Below are positions 23,501 to 36,700 of a stretch of 64,000 nucleotides of DNA, piece by piece. Position 1 is the first letter of the stretch, and every line of letters starts with the position of its first letter. The notes under the pieces are model-generated. The model was given only the letters and a program-made list of their open reading frames with translations. It made no database searches and was not told the DNA's origin. The stretch is from the NCBI GenBank assembly GCA_030142905.1, contig JASJOG010000003.1, positions 1,089,001-1,153,000 on the forward strand. The letters run 5' to 3'. Source of the DNA: Heliopora coerulea. Taxonomy: Eukaryota > Cnidaria > Anthozoa > Scleralcyonacea > Helioporidae. Made by a program: the position numbers and the translations under genes.

Positions 23501-26500
23501 CTGCCATTAAAAGGTTATACACTGCCTAGTACCACTACTCTGTATTCAGTGCACCTGAATTTAAATTATGAAAAATTTAGCCTAGCAGCATACCTGGCAA
23601 ACTTGGTGTTCAAAGCACCAAAGTTGTCAGGTGTTCCAGTGTGTGTGGGGGGAGGGGGAGGGGTGCTCCTGGGACAATTTTGAAATTTATGTACTCTCAG
23701 ATGCAATTAGAGTTGTCGTCTTGGTGTGGATTTCAGTTGTTTCTTGCCACATCTTGCCAGAAAGGCAAAATTTAGCATAGTATTAGCTGGGTATTGGTAT
23801 TACTGTAACTTATTTGTATATATGGTACTATGTGCCTCTGTAATTACATGTACACTGTGTCTTCTTTAAATTAAATTACTTTTGATTCATTTTTGATGCT
23901 TGGACTGACTTTGCCAGTTGATTTGACCATGGTTTGACCATGGACTCATTGTCTGGCTTATGTTCACCATCATAAATGATACTGTATAGTGTATTTTAAT
24001 TTGTTGAGTTATGTGATATTGTGAACATTGTGTTGTGATGTTGCTTATGTCTTGTTTTGTGTTTTATTGCATGTTTACTTACAGTCCTTGTACTTTAATA
24101 CAGCAACAAACTACTACAGAGTAGTACAACATGATCTTGTAGATCAAAAATGTTTAGTTTTAGTACATTTAACATTTTTACTTCCTGAACTTTTAAATTT
24201 TATTCAGCAAATATGTCTACTAATTAATTTTTGTTCTCTTATTGGTTTGCTACATGTAGTCTATTTTTGACCTTATAATTGGACAACTTGAGGGACTCAG
24301 AAATCCAAAAGGAAGCTCTTTTGAGAAACTGTTTTCTCTTCTTGAGGTAAAGAAGTTTACAGTTGACTTCAGATTCTGTTTTATTGCATTGACATAATAC
24401 AGTATTTTCAGCTATTACTAGTCAACAATAATAGATAATGATGTAAGAAATGTTCTCTCAGGAAAAACATCTTATAAATTCAAGACTTACTTTGTGAAAC
24501 AAATAGAAATGATCATGGCAATATTTCAACTTTATTCCAAAGTTATTGCTGTTTTGCATGTTTGGTGTTGTATGTTACAAAGTAATGCATTGTTTACAGT
24601 TCAGCATTTCACAGTAAAGAATACTCTATGATTTGCTATGTGTAACATGGCTCAGAATGGTCATGGAATGTTATGAAACACACTTTTTTAGTGATTGCCT
24701 TTTTTAGCAAATGTAGCAATGGCAACTGTCTAGCCAAGTACATGTACAGTAATTCTGTAAACTGTGTTGCTGACAACTTATCAGATTCACAGAGAATGAC
24801 ACTTGCTAACATTTGCTGACCTGGAAGAACCCTTGCAACCTTGGCTCCTATGGGAATTTTACTTGGGGAGGTTAGATTGCTTATGCCAGGCTCTGTGACA
24901 TTTTACTTTTCCCAACTGGAAGGGGAATGTAGGCCCCAGCAATTCAATATCTAATGCTAAATAGGCTCTGCTATTAGCCATTCAAAATAAATTAAATATA
25001 GATTTGGCTGGACTATAGTTCAATGGATGCATCCCTATACTGGCCTTTGTTGTGGGCCAATGGACAAGCAAGGCAGGGTTTGGTGGGAAAAAAAGACTGT
25101 CCCCATTTGAAGACTTCTGACAACACTGCAACCCTTCCCCTCGTTTTCAAATCTCTTAAAGTGATCGCCGCTTCCAGAAAATTGCGTCAGAAACTCGATG
25201 TCGTAATGTCTTAAAACGTACATGTGGAGGAAATTTATGCATCGTACTGTCGTTCCTCGTTCATAATGCTAGAAATACGAAGATGCATCGACCCCACGGC
25301 CACTGTTCCGTTGTATTTGTTGAAATTGTAAGCAAAGTTGACGGGTTATACAAAAGTTGTCAAAGAGCCTAAACTTTAATATTATTTTACTAGCTACCCT
25401 AAGCTTATAACTTGAAATAGAAAAAAGTTAACTGTTTGCGGAAATACGTTTTAAAGCAATAAAAATTCACCATTAGAACGGACAAATTGTCTATGGCTTT
25501 TCAAAAAGCCGAGTAGCCGAAACGATATCATATTTTGAAGTTGTTGATTCGGATGGTGGTTGCATAGCACAACTCGCTCGTTAGTCTTTGTGCAAGATTC
25601 TGTTTGAACTGGTCCAGACAAAGCTTGCACAAAAAAGGGATTCTTATTGGTGTTTTTATCTAACATACCTAAGTTTTTCAGATTCTGTTAATACACCTTT
25701 TCGGGTATTATCTTTAATCATCGGAACTGGTTTGATGTTGATAAATATTTGGGAACATACGGAGGGACAAAGAAATGACGGGGACTTCAGGCACCACAGT
25801 TCGTCCGAAAACCAAGTTTGACAACATTGCCTTCAACCTTAGTTTGTGGTGGCCTTGATGAAAGTACAGAGTAATGACAGGATTTTATGTATTATTTCTA
25901 GAAATAGTTTTTAAAGGCGAAAAACTTTGTCTCTTGGTTCCTAGCAACCTTGGTAACAATCCCCGGAGTTCCAAAGGCACACTTGAGTTAACTGGTATTT
26001 ACGTATGTATAACTATACAAACATAGCAACGAGCAACGAAATCTTGCTCCCCTGGTCGCTTCGCGTGTAAATGGACTCCATGCACGTTCGACCTGATGCA
26101 GGCAAATTTCCACTTTCAGATTCCTTACTACCAAAATCAGTAGAGTGCTCATCACGCGAGAAAAAACGACGCACCAATAACAAACCCAACGAAGAGGGAT
26201 GTAACCACGTAATACAAAGAACTTGAATATTTGATCATGGCGTGACTATGTTATTAAATATGAAGTGTTCAAAGTTACAACGAGAGGAGGGAAATTCTTT
26301 CGCAGAAAATCTCTTACAGGATGTAAGCAGCTGCATAATTGATGAAATGGTTAACCATGTAACACTTTTAGTTGTAAAGACATTTTCGCGTACAAGCAAG
26401 ATAATTAAGCCAAACGATTTAGCGTTCAGGCGTCTTTGTTTACCATTGTCATGTGATTACGTTCCATCCCTTTGGTCGAACCTTTCCGTTGGGATTCGTT

Positions 26501-29500
26501 TCCGTTTGCAAGTCATTTTTTCCAGGCGTGACGAGCGCTCTACTGATTCTGAAAGTAACCATTCTTGCAACCACGAGTCGTCTAAATAAGAGATGGGCTG
26601 ATAACTTATCAACCGTCGTCTTGGAACATTCGGACTTTCTGTTAGTCTGACGGCGCAACTTTATGGGCTATGGAAGAAAATCTGCATATTTACTTATTAA
26701 CTACAAAAGCTGAAGACTAAAACTTGTGATATACCTGGGAATGTTTCGAGGCCAATGTTACCATACGTCGGATGTGGACAGAAAGCCATCGTGCATAATG
26801 AACATGGTAAATGGCATATATCCTAGACTTTAGACGTCTGATTGACTGTACGAATAAATTAAAATCTTCTAGTATAGGCGTCAATGTTTCCAAAACAAGT
26901 TAGTCAAATTCCCGCGCCAGAGACTAATCACAAGGTTGAGGACGCTCAGATGACATCTATATTTTAAATTCTAGAGGTAGCTCACCCTGCAGAAGAGCTA
27001 TTATGTAAGTATCATAGGAACGATATATGGACTTAGGATCTACCAAATCTCCGTACTTTATAGTAGCAAGTGTGACACTTGTTTACGAATCTGGTAAAAC
27101 TATGACCCTTTTTTGTTTAGACAAATTGTCATCATTGACGTTCATTCCTCGATCTGTCCCGAGTTCATTTATTGTGGGATGGCGCACCAGAGAAATAACG
27201 AATTCTGAGGAATTACGGAGCATTGTGTTCCATGTTACAAGTATCTCGCGCAGCATTCTTGCTCAGTTTTGGAGGACAAACTAAACCGTCATTTTCAAAA
27301 CGGTTACATGCGCTGTTCGCAGCATCCGTTGAGATGAACATGACACGACCGTTCTTTATTGGCTTGATAAGATTTCTCTTTCGTGTTTTGTTATGAATTT
27401 TTGATCCAAGGTGGATCGGAACCGGTCACTCTCTTTCCCTGTTGTTTCTCACTTAAAATGGCTTGGAATTGTCCAGCTTTCCTTGATATGAAACTTCTCA
27501 ATTAACCTACACTGCTGAAGTCAACTGAAAAAGGTTGACTCGAGCGAGATTTGAACTCGCACCTTCGGGATACCGGTCCACCGCTCTACCTGTTGAGCTA
27601 TCGAGTCCACAGGGATTGGAGGCGAGTTTTATCCAATTTAAGTGCACGAGATATTCTCGCGACAACTTAATGCTATCCAGAATCCGGTACATATCAGATA
27701 TATGTATCAGACGTATATCAGGTCTCATATATATGTATGGGCGCTCTGGAATCATTACGATAAGTGGTTTCAGAGAACGCGCCACACTTTTTTTCTAGAC
27801 ATTTCGATGAGAAAGAGCCATCGAACAAATTCTTGTGCCCAAAAATGTTCCACCCAGCTAGCTTGGCTACTTTTGCGGGTTGTTATGCGTCAGAATTATA
27901 ATCATTCTCACAAGCTTACACATCTTGATTGAAGGCACGAGTAATGTCTCTTCCTTTTCTATATGAGGTAAGGGCTTGCAATTCTGCAAGTAGTTTATTT
28001 TCCAGTCTCGTAATGATCTTCATATTGAAGTTCACGCCAAATTCTCGAAGTTAGGAGGAATTTAGTTTGCGCAAGTCGGTCAAAATAAACACTGGTACAG
28101 ATTCTCGATGTCCCATTAATTCCTCTACAGTAAGCCAGCTTAGCGAAAGTAATGCTGCACATTTGACCTGTCTCCATTGTTTTCATTACTCTTGCATTAT
28201 TGCATTACCCAATTACAAATGCTGCAAGACGCTTAAGATGGTAAGCAGCATCTAGTGGAACTTTGTCAACTGCGAAAAGCTTAGAGAGAAGCTTGGTATC
28301 GTGCAGTTCCTTGGCCTGATGTCTCGACTTTCTGTCAGTCTCAAAGGAAGCTGCAGATTTTTGTCAGTCTTATCACAGAAAAGAACACGTTTGTGGCATT
28401 ACTCAATAGTGTCGCCACCCACATGCCTAGTTTTCAGTGGAGCACTGCTTCATGTCTGCTCAAAGTTCTCCTACTTTTTTGAATTTCTTTATTTCAGTAC
28501 TGGTTATTTTATTTTGGTATGATTTAATCCAACATCCACTGTTAGCAATTTGTGTCACATCTCGTTCCTATATATCAATGCTAAAAAAGGTTAATATGCT
28601 CAATTTTATTCGGCAGATTAAAATATCTGCCCTTTAATGGTTTAATGTCTGGTTGTCCAGTAATTTTTTTCAGTGCACTATATCGTAAGAACATCGTCAA
28701 AATAGGGATTTGAATTGTCCTCAAATTATTAAGTTTCTCGACTTAATGCTAGCGTAACTTATTTATGCTGAAAAATTCATAAATTGACCAAATAAGCGAA
28801 CAGTTTTTCTTCATCTTTTTCTCTTCATGTTCTTCCTCTCCTCCTCCTTTTTTATTTTCTACTTCTCATTTGTCTTCGTCTTTCCCAAATATATCCGAAT
28901 GAATTGAACAAAAGTGTATCGCGTAGCAAACTGGGTTGTCACCCATACTACCAGAGGCAGCTACTTTCCTCTAGACACTATACCATTTGTATGTTCGTAA
29001 CCAGAGTTTACCCTTGTGTGGTGGGCAATTGAAATTGGAGGGTAACCAAGGTGTGCTTAGCAATTGCAAGAAGGAGTTGCCTAAGTATGTTAGCAGTGAT
29101 GTAAAGACACAAATACAACTTACATGCACAAAGCTGGCTGCCCCCAAGGGAAACTACCCCCTAGATTAAAAGTGTTGCCAATTCAACCACATTAGAGGGA
29201 AGTCAGTATTATATGTATGTTATAGCAGTATGCATTGTTGAGGAATTTCTTGAATTTGCTTGAACATATCCTTTATTTCTATGGTGTCAAAAGTACCTAT
29301 AACATCCGATTTCCAGGCATTCTAAGATGTTAATTCTTTCCCTTATACTACTGCAAACAGTAAGTAAATGCTTTCTGTGTGTTCAACAATGAATCAACAT
29401 TTGACTTACAATTTGAAACAAATGGTTTACATACCCTGATGTTTTATGACATTTTAATAAGCATTTAATTCTGAAAAAGATCAGGTTTAATGTCATTGAA

Positions 29501-30717
29501 TTTATACTCATCAATGATGTAATTGTAGTAGCTTGGTAGTTTTAATGTTCTTAATGCGTACGCTCTCAAGCTATACTCTCAGAAGAACTTTTCTGAGTCC
29601 CTGACCTGATCGCCGGTGAGATACCCTAACCATTGAACTACACAGAACATAGGAACTAGCACATAAATGTAACCTTCGCTCACCATCTGAGTCTGTGTAG
29701 CTCAATGGTTAGAGCATCTCACCGGCGATCAGAAGGTTACGGGTTCGATTCTCGTCAGGGACTCAGAAACGTTTTTCTGAGAGAATAGCTTGAGAGCGTG
29801 CGTATTAAGAACATGAATTTATGCTGTTTATGATTGTTTCTTTAGAATCTAGCTATTGTGAAGACATTAACCATTTGCATTCAGCTGGACTTTCCAGACC
29901 TCATTTTGAAACTTTTCAAGACAATGTTTAGCAGCGTGAAGTAAGTATCACCAACGGTTGAAAATTTTAATTCCTTTTGTGGCTTGTTTTTCCAGAATTT
30001 TCGTCAGACTTGTAAATAAGTTGTATGCGTGCCTATACCTTGCAATGTCGCTAAAAGTCTAACAATATAATACTACTCAGTCTGATTTATTTTTTTGGAA
30101 AAGATGATACAAAAATTTATATATGGATTGTTCGGAATGTGACCACCGCAATACCCTATGCTTTCTTAAACTAGACTTCATAAATTTGACGATGAAACCT
30201 TTTGTGTTAGAAAAATTATCTCTGGCTTGTTAGATATTGGTCGACAGTGTTAATCTTAAGATTTTGCTAATTTCATTAAATGAATTGAACTAATAAATTT
30301 ATTGAAATTTTTGAGGGAAAATTAGTAAACTTATATTAATTTTTAAACTTATAAAATTAATTTTATTCTAAAGTTACTAAATTTGTTTCAATTATAGGAA
30401 AGAACATTCCCAGAAAGTGCAAAATTTTATGTTGGATATAATGTGTTCCCTCATTTTAGAAGCGGAATCAATTTCCCAACAGGTTCTTGATACAATATTG
30501 GAGAATATTATTAATCCAGTAAAGGTAAATAGTTGATGTTCATTCATGTTTAACACATAAAGGGGCAAGGACACACTCTATAGTTGTACTCTGGCTAATC
30601 CCGGACGATCTGACTCGACAAGGGGAGGAGGCCTGGCTCTTGTGGAGTTAATAACAATCAATTACTGTATATGCAATATATACAATGAATATGTATGTAT
30701 GTATGTACGTATGTATG

Positions 30718-30774
<57 letters not shown>

Positions 30775-33700
30775 TAGATAGATAGACTTGGATGTCCACT
30801 AAATATCACGACAGTGCTCAACACAATCAAGTTGTGGAGCTACGTATTATAGGTTTAATGGAAATTTAGAATAAATGAACGGTGACTCGAGTTTCACGCT
30901 GTGAGGCGATCTTCAGATAGATAGATAGATATCGATCTAGATAGACAGATAGACAGACAGACAGACAGACAGACATGGTGGAAGTCCACTCGTGTCCGAG
31001 TATGACCACTTCCTGGATAAACGGTTCTAGCTATCATTGGTTTAATGGCTTATAAGGTGGCTCTTTAAACCAGCCAGAGACTTGCACTGTTTCGAGCATT
31101 TGGAACATTGGAGTGGACCGCAACTTGGCTATGGTGCCTCTGGATGACGTGACTTGGCATGGCGTTTGAGGCCACCGGCAGATTTGCATGTTTTATTGCA
31201 TAGCTGACAGGTGAAGTCAGAGACAATTTCATAGGTATATGGAGTTTGGCGATTTTCGTGACTACGCATGTGGCTTTTCAAACCACCCTTGGAAAGACAG
31301 ACCTGACTGCATATTGGGCATGTTAGAGACTCTTTGGAGCCTCTCTCTGCCGGTGGTTCTACATCCTGCATATAGCGTGCGGCTCGTTTCAATTTGGCAT
31401 GGAAGACACGTTTGGTTTCAAAGTGCTCGACGCCAGGAGACACCGTGCTTCTCCACTTGGATCTATCAGGTACCGATTCTTCAGAGGTGTTTAAATTTAT
31501 GTATGTCTTTTTCAAGGTGTCTTTCAGACAATCCTTGTACCGTTTCTTGGGCTTCGATGTCGGTCGTTTCCCTAGGATCATTTCACCATAAAGCACCTGC
31601 TTCGGAGGGCGAGAATCCTCAAGACGTACAACATGGCCAGACCACCTGAGCTGTTGTTTCACTATCATGAACTCGACACTTAGAAGGCTGGCTTTGTCAA
31701 GCACTTCTATATCAGGGACATGCAAGGTCCAGGAGATTTTCTTAATACTCTTCAGGCAACGCTGATGGAAGCGTTCAAGGTTACGAAGATGCATTCTGTA
31801 AAACGTCCATGTCTCGCAACCAAACAGTAAGGCTGTAAGGACGCAAGCCTGATAAACACCGATCTTTGTTTTCAGCTTAATGTCTCTCCTTGACCGTAGT
31901 CTCTCCTCAAGCTTACCATAGGCATCAGCAACTTTTGAAATTCTGTGGTTGATCTCATTGTCAAGGTTTCCAAATCGACTAAGTTTACTGCCAAGGTACA
32001 CAAACCCATCGATGACTTTCAAGAGTTCACCCTTAACATAGATGGTGGGGGGATGATAACGGTGCCCAGGTGCTGGCTGGTACATGATGACTCTCTTGTC
32101 AAGGCTGATAGTGAGACCAAAATCATCACAGACAGCAGAGAAGCAGTCCATGAGAGTCTGCATGTCCGCCTCGGTGTGCGTGACAAGGTTACAGTCGTCT
32201 GCATAGAGGAAGTCACGAATGAGTGAGATGGAGGTTTTGAATAAGGCTTTCAGTCTTTGAAGATTGAAAAGCTTTCCAGTTGAGCGATAACGAACGTAAA
32301 TGCCAGTATCATTACTAGCGAATGCTCGCCCTAGAACAACTACGCAGAATATTGCAAATAACGTAGGTGCAAGTAAATCTCCTTGTTTAACACCGTTTAC
32401 AGCAGAGATTGAAACAAACCCACGCTTCCATGTCATCATGAAGAGATTTCATGAGTCCTGTGTATTTTTCAGCACACCCCTAGCTTGAGATAGATGGCCC
32501 AGAGTGCTTCCCTGTTCACAGTATTAAAGGCTTTGGTCAGGTCAATGAAATATAGGTACCGATGTAAATGATGTTCGATAGATTTTTCTTGTACCTGCCG
32601 AGCTGTAAAGATCGTATCAACCGTCCCACGGTTTGGCCGAAAGCCACACTGGGATTCGGGTAGAATAGATGATGCAATGTGTTTGAACAGTCGGTTGAGT
32701 AGCACACGAAAGAAGACCTTCCCAATCACTGAAAGAAGGGAGATACCTCGATAATTGCCACATTGTTCTCTAGGACCTTTCTTGTAGAGGGAGATCAGAA
32801 TGGCGTCTCTCTAATCCTTAGGTGTCGTACCATAAATCCATAGCTTCTGAAAAATTTCAAAAAGTAGTTGCACTGTCTTTTCACCGCCTTGCTTGAGTAG
32901 CTCTGCTGTTATTCCGTCCTTTCCAGGTGCCTTTCCAGTATTCCTCTGCTGCACAGCATCCTTTACTTCTTCGCGAGTGGAAAGGGCATCCAATTCCAGA
33001 ATAACTGGAGCTTGTTCAAGATCATCATGTGCGTCAACACTAACTTGAGAAACTCTATTCAGAAGTTCACTATGGTGTTCTCTCGACCGCTCTTTGATGT
33101 CATCAGGTTTTGTTAAAAGGACTAATCCACCTTTTGATCGTAGAAGGGTATGTGATGTGACGGGAGTGCCATAGACAGATCTTAGTTGGTGGTATAATGA
33201 TTTGGTGTCTCGTCTGTCCTCAGAGGATTGTATCTGACAAGCCTTCTCATTCCACCATTTATCTTTTGCAGCTCTAATCTCCCGCTGCACTTTGGCTTTA
33301 CCGTTCTTAAAATCCTTTTCCAACTTAAGTCGATCCCTCTCATTGAGATCTGGGGTAAGAAGCCTTTCCCACAATAACCTTTTCTTGTTCAGCAGTCCTG
33401 TTATTAGAGGAGAGTTTTCCCGACACCAATCCTGGTTCTTTGCCTTAGAATATCCAAGTACAGATTCCACAGTCTTATAAAGTTTCTCACTGAAAGCTTT
33501 ACTGGGATCTTCTTCCTCAGTGATTTAACTGATTCACGAAGGGAAACTTGCTTTTCACCAAATGAAAGCTGGGAGACATCTATGTGCTTTGGTACCCTCA
33601 CATCATACCTAACTTTACGAATAACGTACAAAGACATTGTTGCTCTCTAATGGCGATGATCTGTCCAGCATTCTGCGCTTCTCATGCACCTGACAGACAG

Positions 33701-36700
33701 CACATCTCGGATGTCCCTACGTCTGACAATAACGTAGTCAAGGATGTGCCAGTGTCCAGATCTTGGATGTTTCCAGGTGATCTTGAATTTATCCTTTTGT
33801 CTAAAGCAAATATTGGTTATCATTAGGCCAAATTCCTGACAAAACTGTAGGAGAAGTTGACCATTGCCATTATACTTACCAGTACCATGGCGTCCTAGAC
33901 AGCTACAGGTGTCAAAATCCTGACCAACACGAGCGTTGAAGTTACCCAAGATGATTAGTTTCTCATTTCTATCTATCTTCTGTATTACTGAACTTAGGTC
34001 AGCATAAAACCTGTCAATATCATCTTGTGAACTTGCAAGAGTGGGAGCATACACGCTTATCAAGGTCATAAAACGATTTTGTTTGAGTTGTATACGGAGT
34101 GTCATCAACCTGTCGGAAATACCATTTGGTAGATCACTAAGATGTTTTACAAGGGATGATCTAATAGCAAAACCAACTCCTGCTTCACGACGTTCACCTT
34201 CTGATCTACCTTTCCAAAAAAAGGTATACCCAAAATCTAACTCCTCGCGAATTCCAGTTTCAGAAAGACGAGTTTCTGATAGGGCGATAATGTCCAGATC
34301 GTAACGATCCAACTGCTTACCAACAAGGGCTGTTCGCCGCTCAGGGCGATCAGATCCTTGGATATCCAAGAGAGTTCTGACGTTCCAACACGCAATATTT
34401 GTCGGTGTTTTGATAGCTTTAGCATTACTCTACGATTATTCTGGACAACCGCCAGCCGCGGGCTACTGGCCAGTTTGAGGTAAAGCAAGCTTTGTTTTGG
34501 GCACCTTTTCTATGCCTCTCCTGAATTTCAGGTGAGCAGTGCTATCCCTAAAAAGGGCCGCTCAGTCACTTGAGGTGCTGCAGAATTTCACCATTGCCTA
34601 AGTTGGTACAAAAGCGATCATTGTCTCAAGTCGCCTACGTGCAGGTTTGCAACTATTTACTTCCAGCCGGTCGAGCCTGTACACGTCGCTGCTTTCCCAT
34701 CGCCGTAGGGCATTTTTCGTAAACCATAAACCGTTCATAAGTCCGAGAAGTTCCTGTGCGAGAATTTGATTAGGGTGGATATGGCTTGCACCCGGGCTAC
34801 ACCCACTTTCTGGAAAGTTCAGCAAACACCAATGGCACAACAGAGGTGAGACGATCAGACACTGAACATTCCTCGGGTCAACAGAGAGCAGGGAATGACT
34901 GTCCGCTAGACATAGGAGGTGAGATATGATAGAGAATTTCCACTTACTCTAGAGAGTAACCCCCAAACTAAGGGGACCCACTAGAGCACCTAACACCTTG
35001 TTGCGAGACATAGGAGGCGGGAACTCAAGATGATATTCTCAACTTACTAAAGAGAGTATCTCCCAATTAAGGGATCCTCTAAAGCACCTAACACACGTTG
35101 CTATTTAACTCATAGTTGGGAAGTGATTATAGCGCCACCGATCCACTTTTCAGTAGTCAATTTTAGTGAGAAGAGGAGGAACCACGTGAAGGTATCGACT
35201 TCCCTGGGACTACTTTTGGCACATTTGGGCTTTTTAGGCCGGCCAGTAGACCTTCTACAGGAGCGGTACATAACCTGTTCGTCCTTTCTCCTCCTACATA
35301 CATATATACATACATGATGGAAGTCTACTCCTGACCGAGTACGACCACTTCTATGACTTTACTTGTGGATTCTTTATTGTTGATTGCTTTGTCTCTGATG
35401 TCTTCGAAGGTGACTTATCAATCCTGGAAGTGACTTGCATTTCAGGCCACATATTCGACATGTCAATCTACCATGTGCAGCAGGCTGGTCTGGGTGACTG
35501 GCTTTGTGGTGGCGTGTGAGTCCACTAGCAGAGCTACAAACTTTGTTACATACATTGCAAGAGACATCACGTTGGATGTCGTCCTGCAGGGCGCTGTCGT
35601 CAGAAAGATGTCTCCGTTTGTGACTGATTAGTCCAGCCCTTGAAAGACAAATATGACCACAGTGGTCGCATGTAAATTCTTCTTTTGAGCCCTTTCCTAG
35701 GAGGAGTATGACTTCCTCCATATACTTTGCCGCTCGTTTAACTTCAGCATACCCTCTGCTCCTCTCCTCAAAATCTTTGACTCCATTTACAATCACACTT
35801 CTCCATTTTCCTCGATCTTTTGCCAGGTCTTCCTTGGTGTCAATGTTATTGCGGACCTTTTTCAGAGTGTCCTAGAGGCGGTCTTTATACCTTTGTTTGG
35901 GCCTGCAATGGGGCCGCTTTCCCTGCCTTAGTTCACCGAAAAGTGCTTGCTTTGGCATCTGGGTATCCTCCAGGCGAATCAAGTGACCACACCATCTAAG
36001 CCGATGTTTCATTATCAGGGACTCAATACTTGTAAGGTCAGCTCGCTGCAGCACTTCTGTGTCAGGTATGTGTGCTCTCCATGAGAATTTTAGGAATGAG
36101 CGCAAACATTGCTGATGAAACCGCTCGAGCCGCTTGATATGTCTTCTGTAGGTTGTCCAAGTCTTACATCCATATAAAAGGACAGTGACTACACAGGCTT
36201 GATACACTTCGATCTTGATGCTGACACGAATATCTGATTGTGACCACAGTCTTTTCTCGAGCTTACCGAATGCATCGCAAGCCTTAGAAAGGCGAGCCCT
36301 GATTTCCTCATCAAGAGTGTTAGATCTTGAGAGTGTACTACTAAGGTACACAAACGTGTCAACAACCTCCAACTTTTTGCCTTTGACATATGTTGAGGGT
36401 GGTACATAAGGTTTGCCTGGTGCTGGTTGATGCATTACTAGTGTTTTTTTTAGAGTGATTGTCATACCAAACTGGTCACAAGCTGCAGAAAAACAATCCA
36501 TAAGCAGCTGGAGGTCTTTTTCAGTGTGAGTGACAAGATCACAGTCATCGGCATAGAGCAGGTCACGAATTAGCGCCATGAAAGTTTTTGACGCAGACAT
36601 GAACCTGCGAATATTGAATAGCTTTCCTGTTGTTCGATAACGGATGTAAACTCCCAAGTCATTCTCCTCAAACGCCTTCAAAAGGACAATCGCAAAGAAA

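Larger units (their letters stand above)
17540..25139. other. PDS5: CpG-depleted block over PDS5 introns 1-3
   Basis: CpG is sparse throughout, with none seen from about 23720 to 25139. From 25140 it returns at once: 14 CGs in 25141-25320. The block covers exons 1-3 and ends about 0.8 kb into intron 3. Confidence 0.8.
24347..29845 (+). other. PDS5: PDS5 intron 3, split by the CpG boundary
   Basis: The first ~0.8 kb is CpG-free; CpG is frequent from 25140 on. It contains the tRNA-like sequence at 27536-27607 and the foldback at 29545-29814. The open frame at 26242-26589 has no recognised relatives. Confidence 0.6.
30976..34480 (-). mobile_element. LINE-type retrotransposon copy 1 (endonuclease, RT, zinc fingers), inactive
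   Basis: A minus-strand non-LTR element. It encodes an APE-like endonuclease (34369-33647, preceded in frame by CWNVRTL), a linker and thumb region (33637-32811), and a reverse transcriptase with [15 protein letters not shown] (32729-32469) then [16 protein letters not shown] and YADD (32439-31129). Two C-terminal C2H2 zinc fingers follow. In-frame stops (after TDHRH and after GTTPKD) and at least two frameshifts break it. Its 3' end shares gaagtggtcatactcgg with copy 2. The 5' end is uncertain, and tandem repeats at 34909-35095 may belong to it. The clade is not assigned; the endonuclease resembles 'craniofacial development protein 2-like' entries. Confidence 0.85.

Noticed and set aside
26242..26589. 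115-codon open frame in PDS5 intron 3
   Set aside because: No recognised domain, no splice context and no repeat support.
27536..27607. Functional nuclear tRNA-Thr gene
   Set aside because: Acceptor, D and T arms are good, but the anticodon stem pairs poorly and the base before the anticodon is C; kept only as tRNA-like.
33404..33637. Stand-alone 77-codon gene
   Set aside because: It is the part of LINE copy 1 after a premature stop, in the same frame as the endonuclease.
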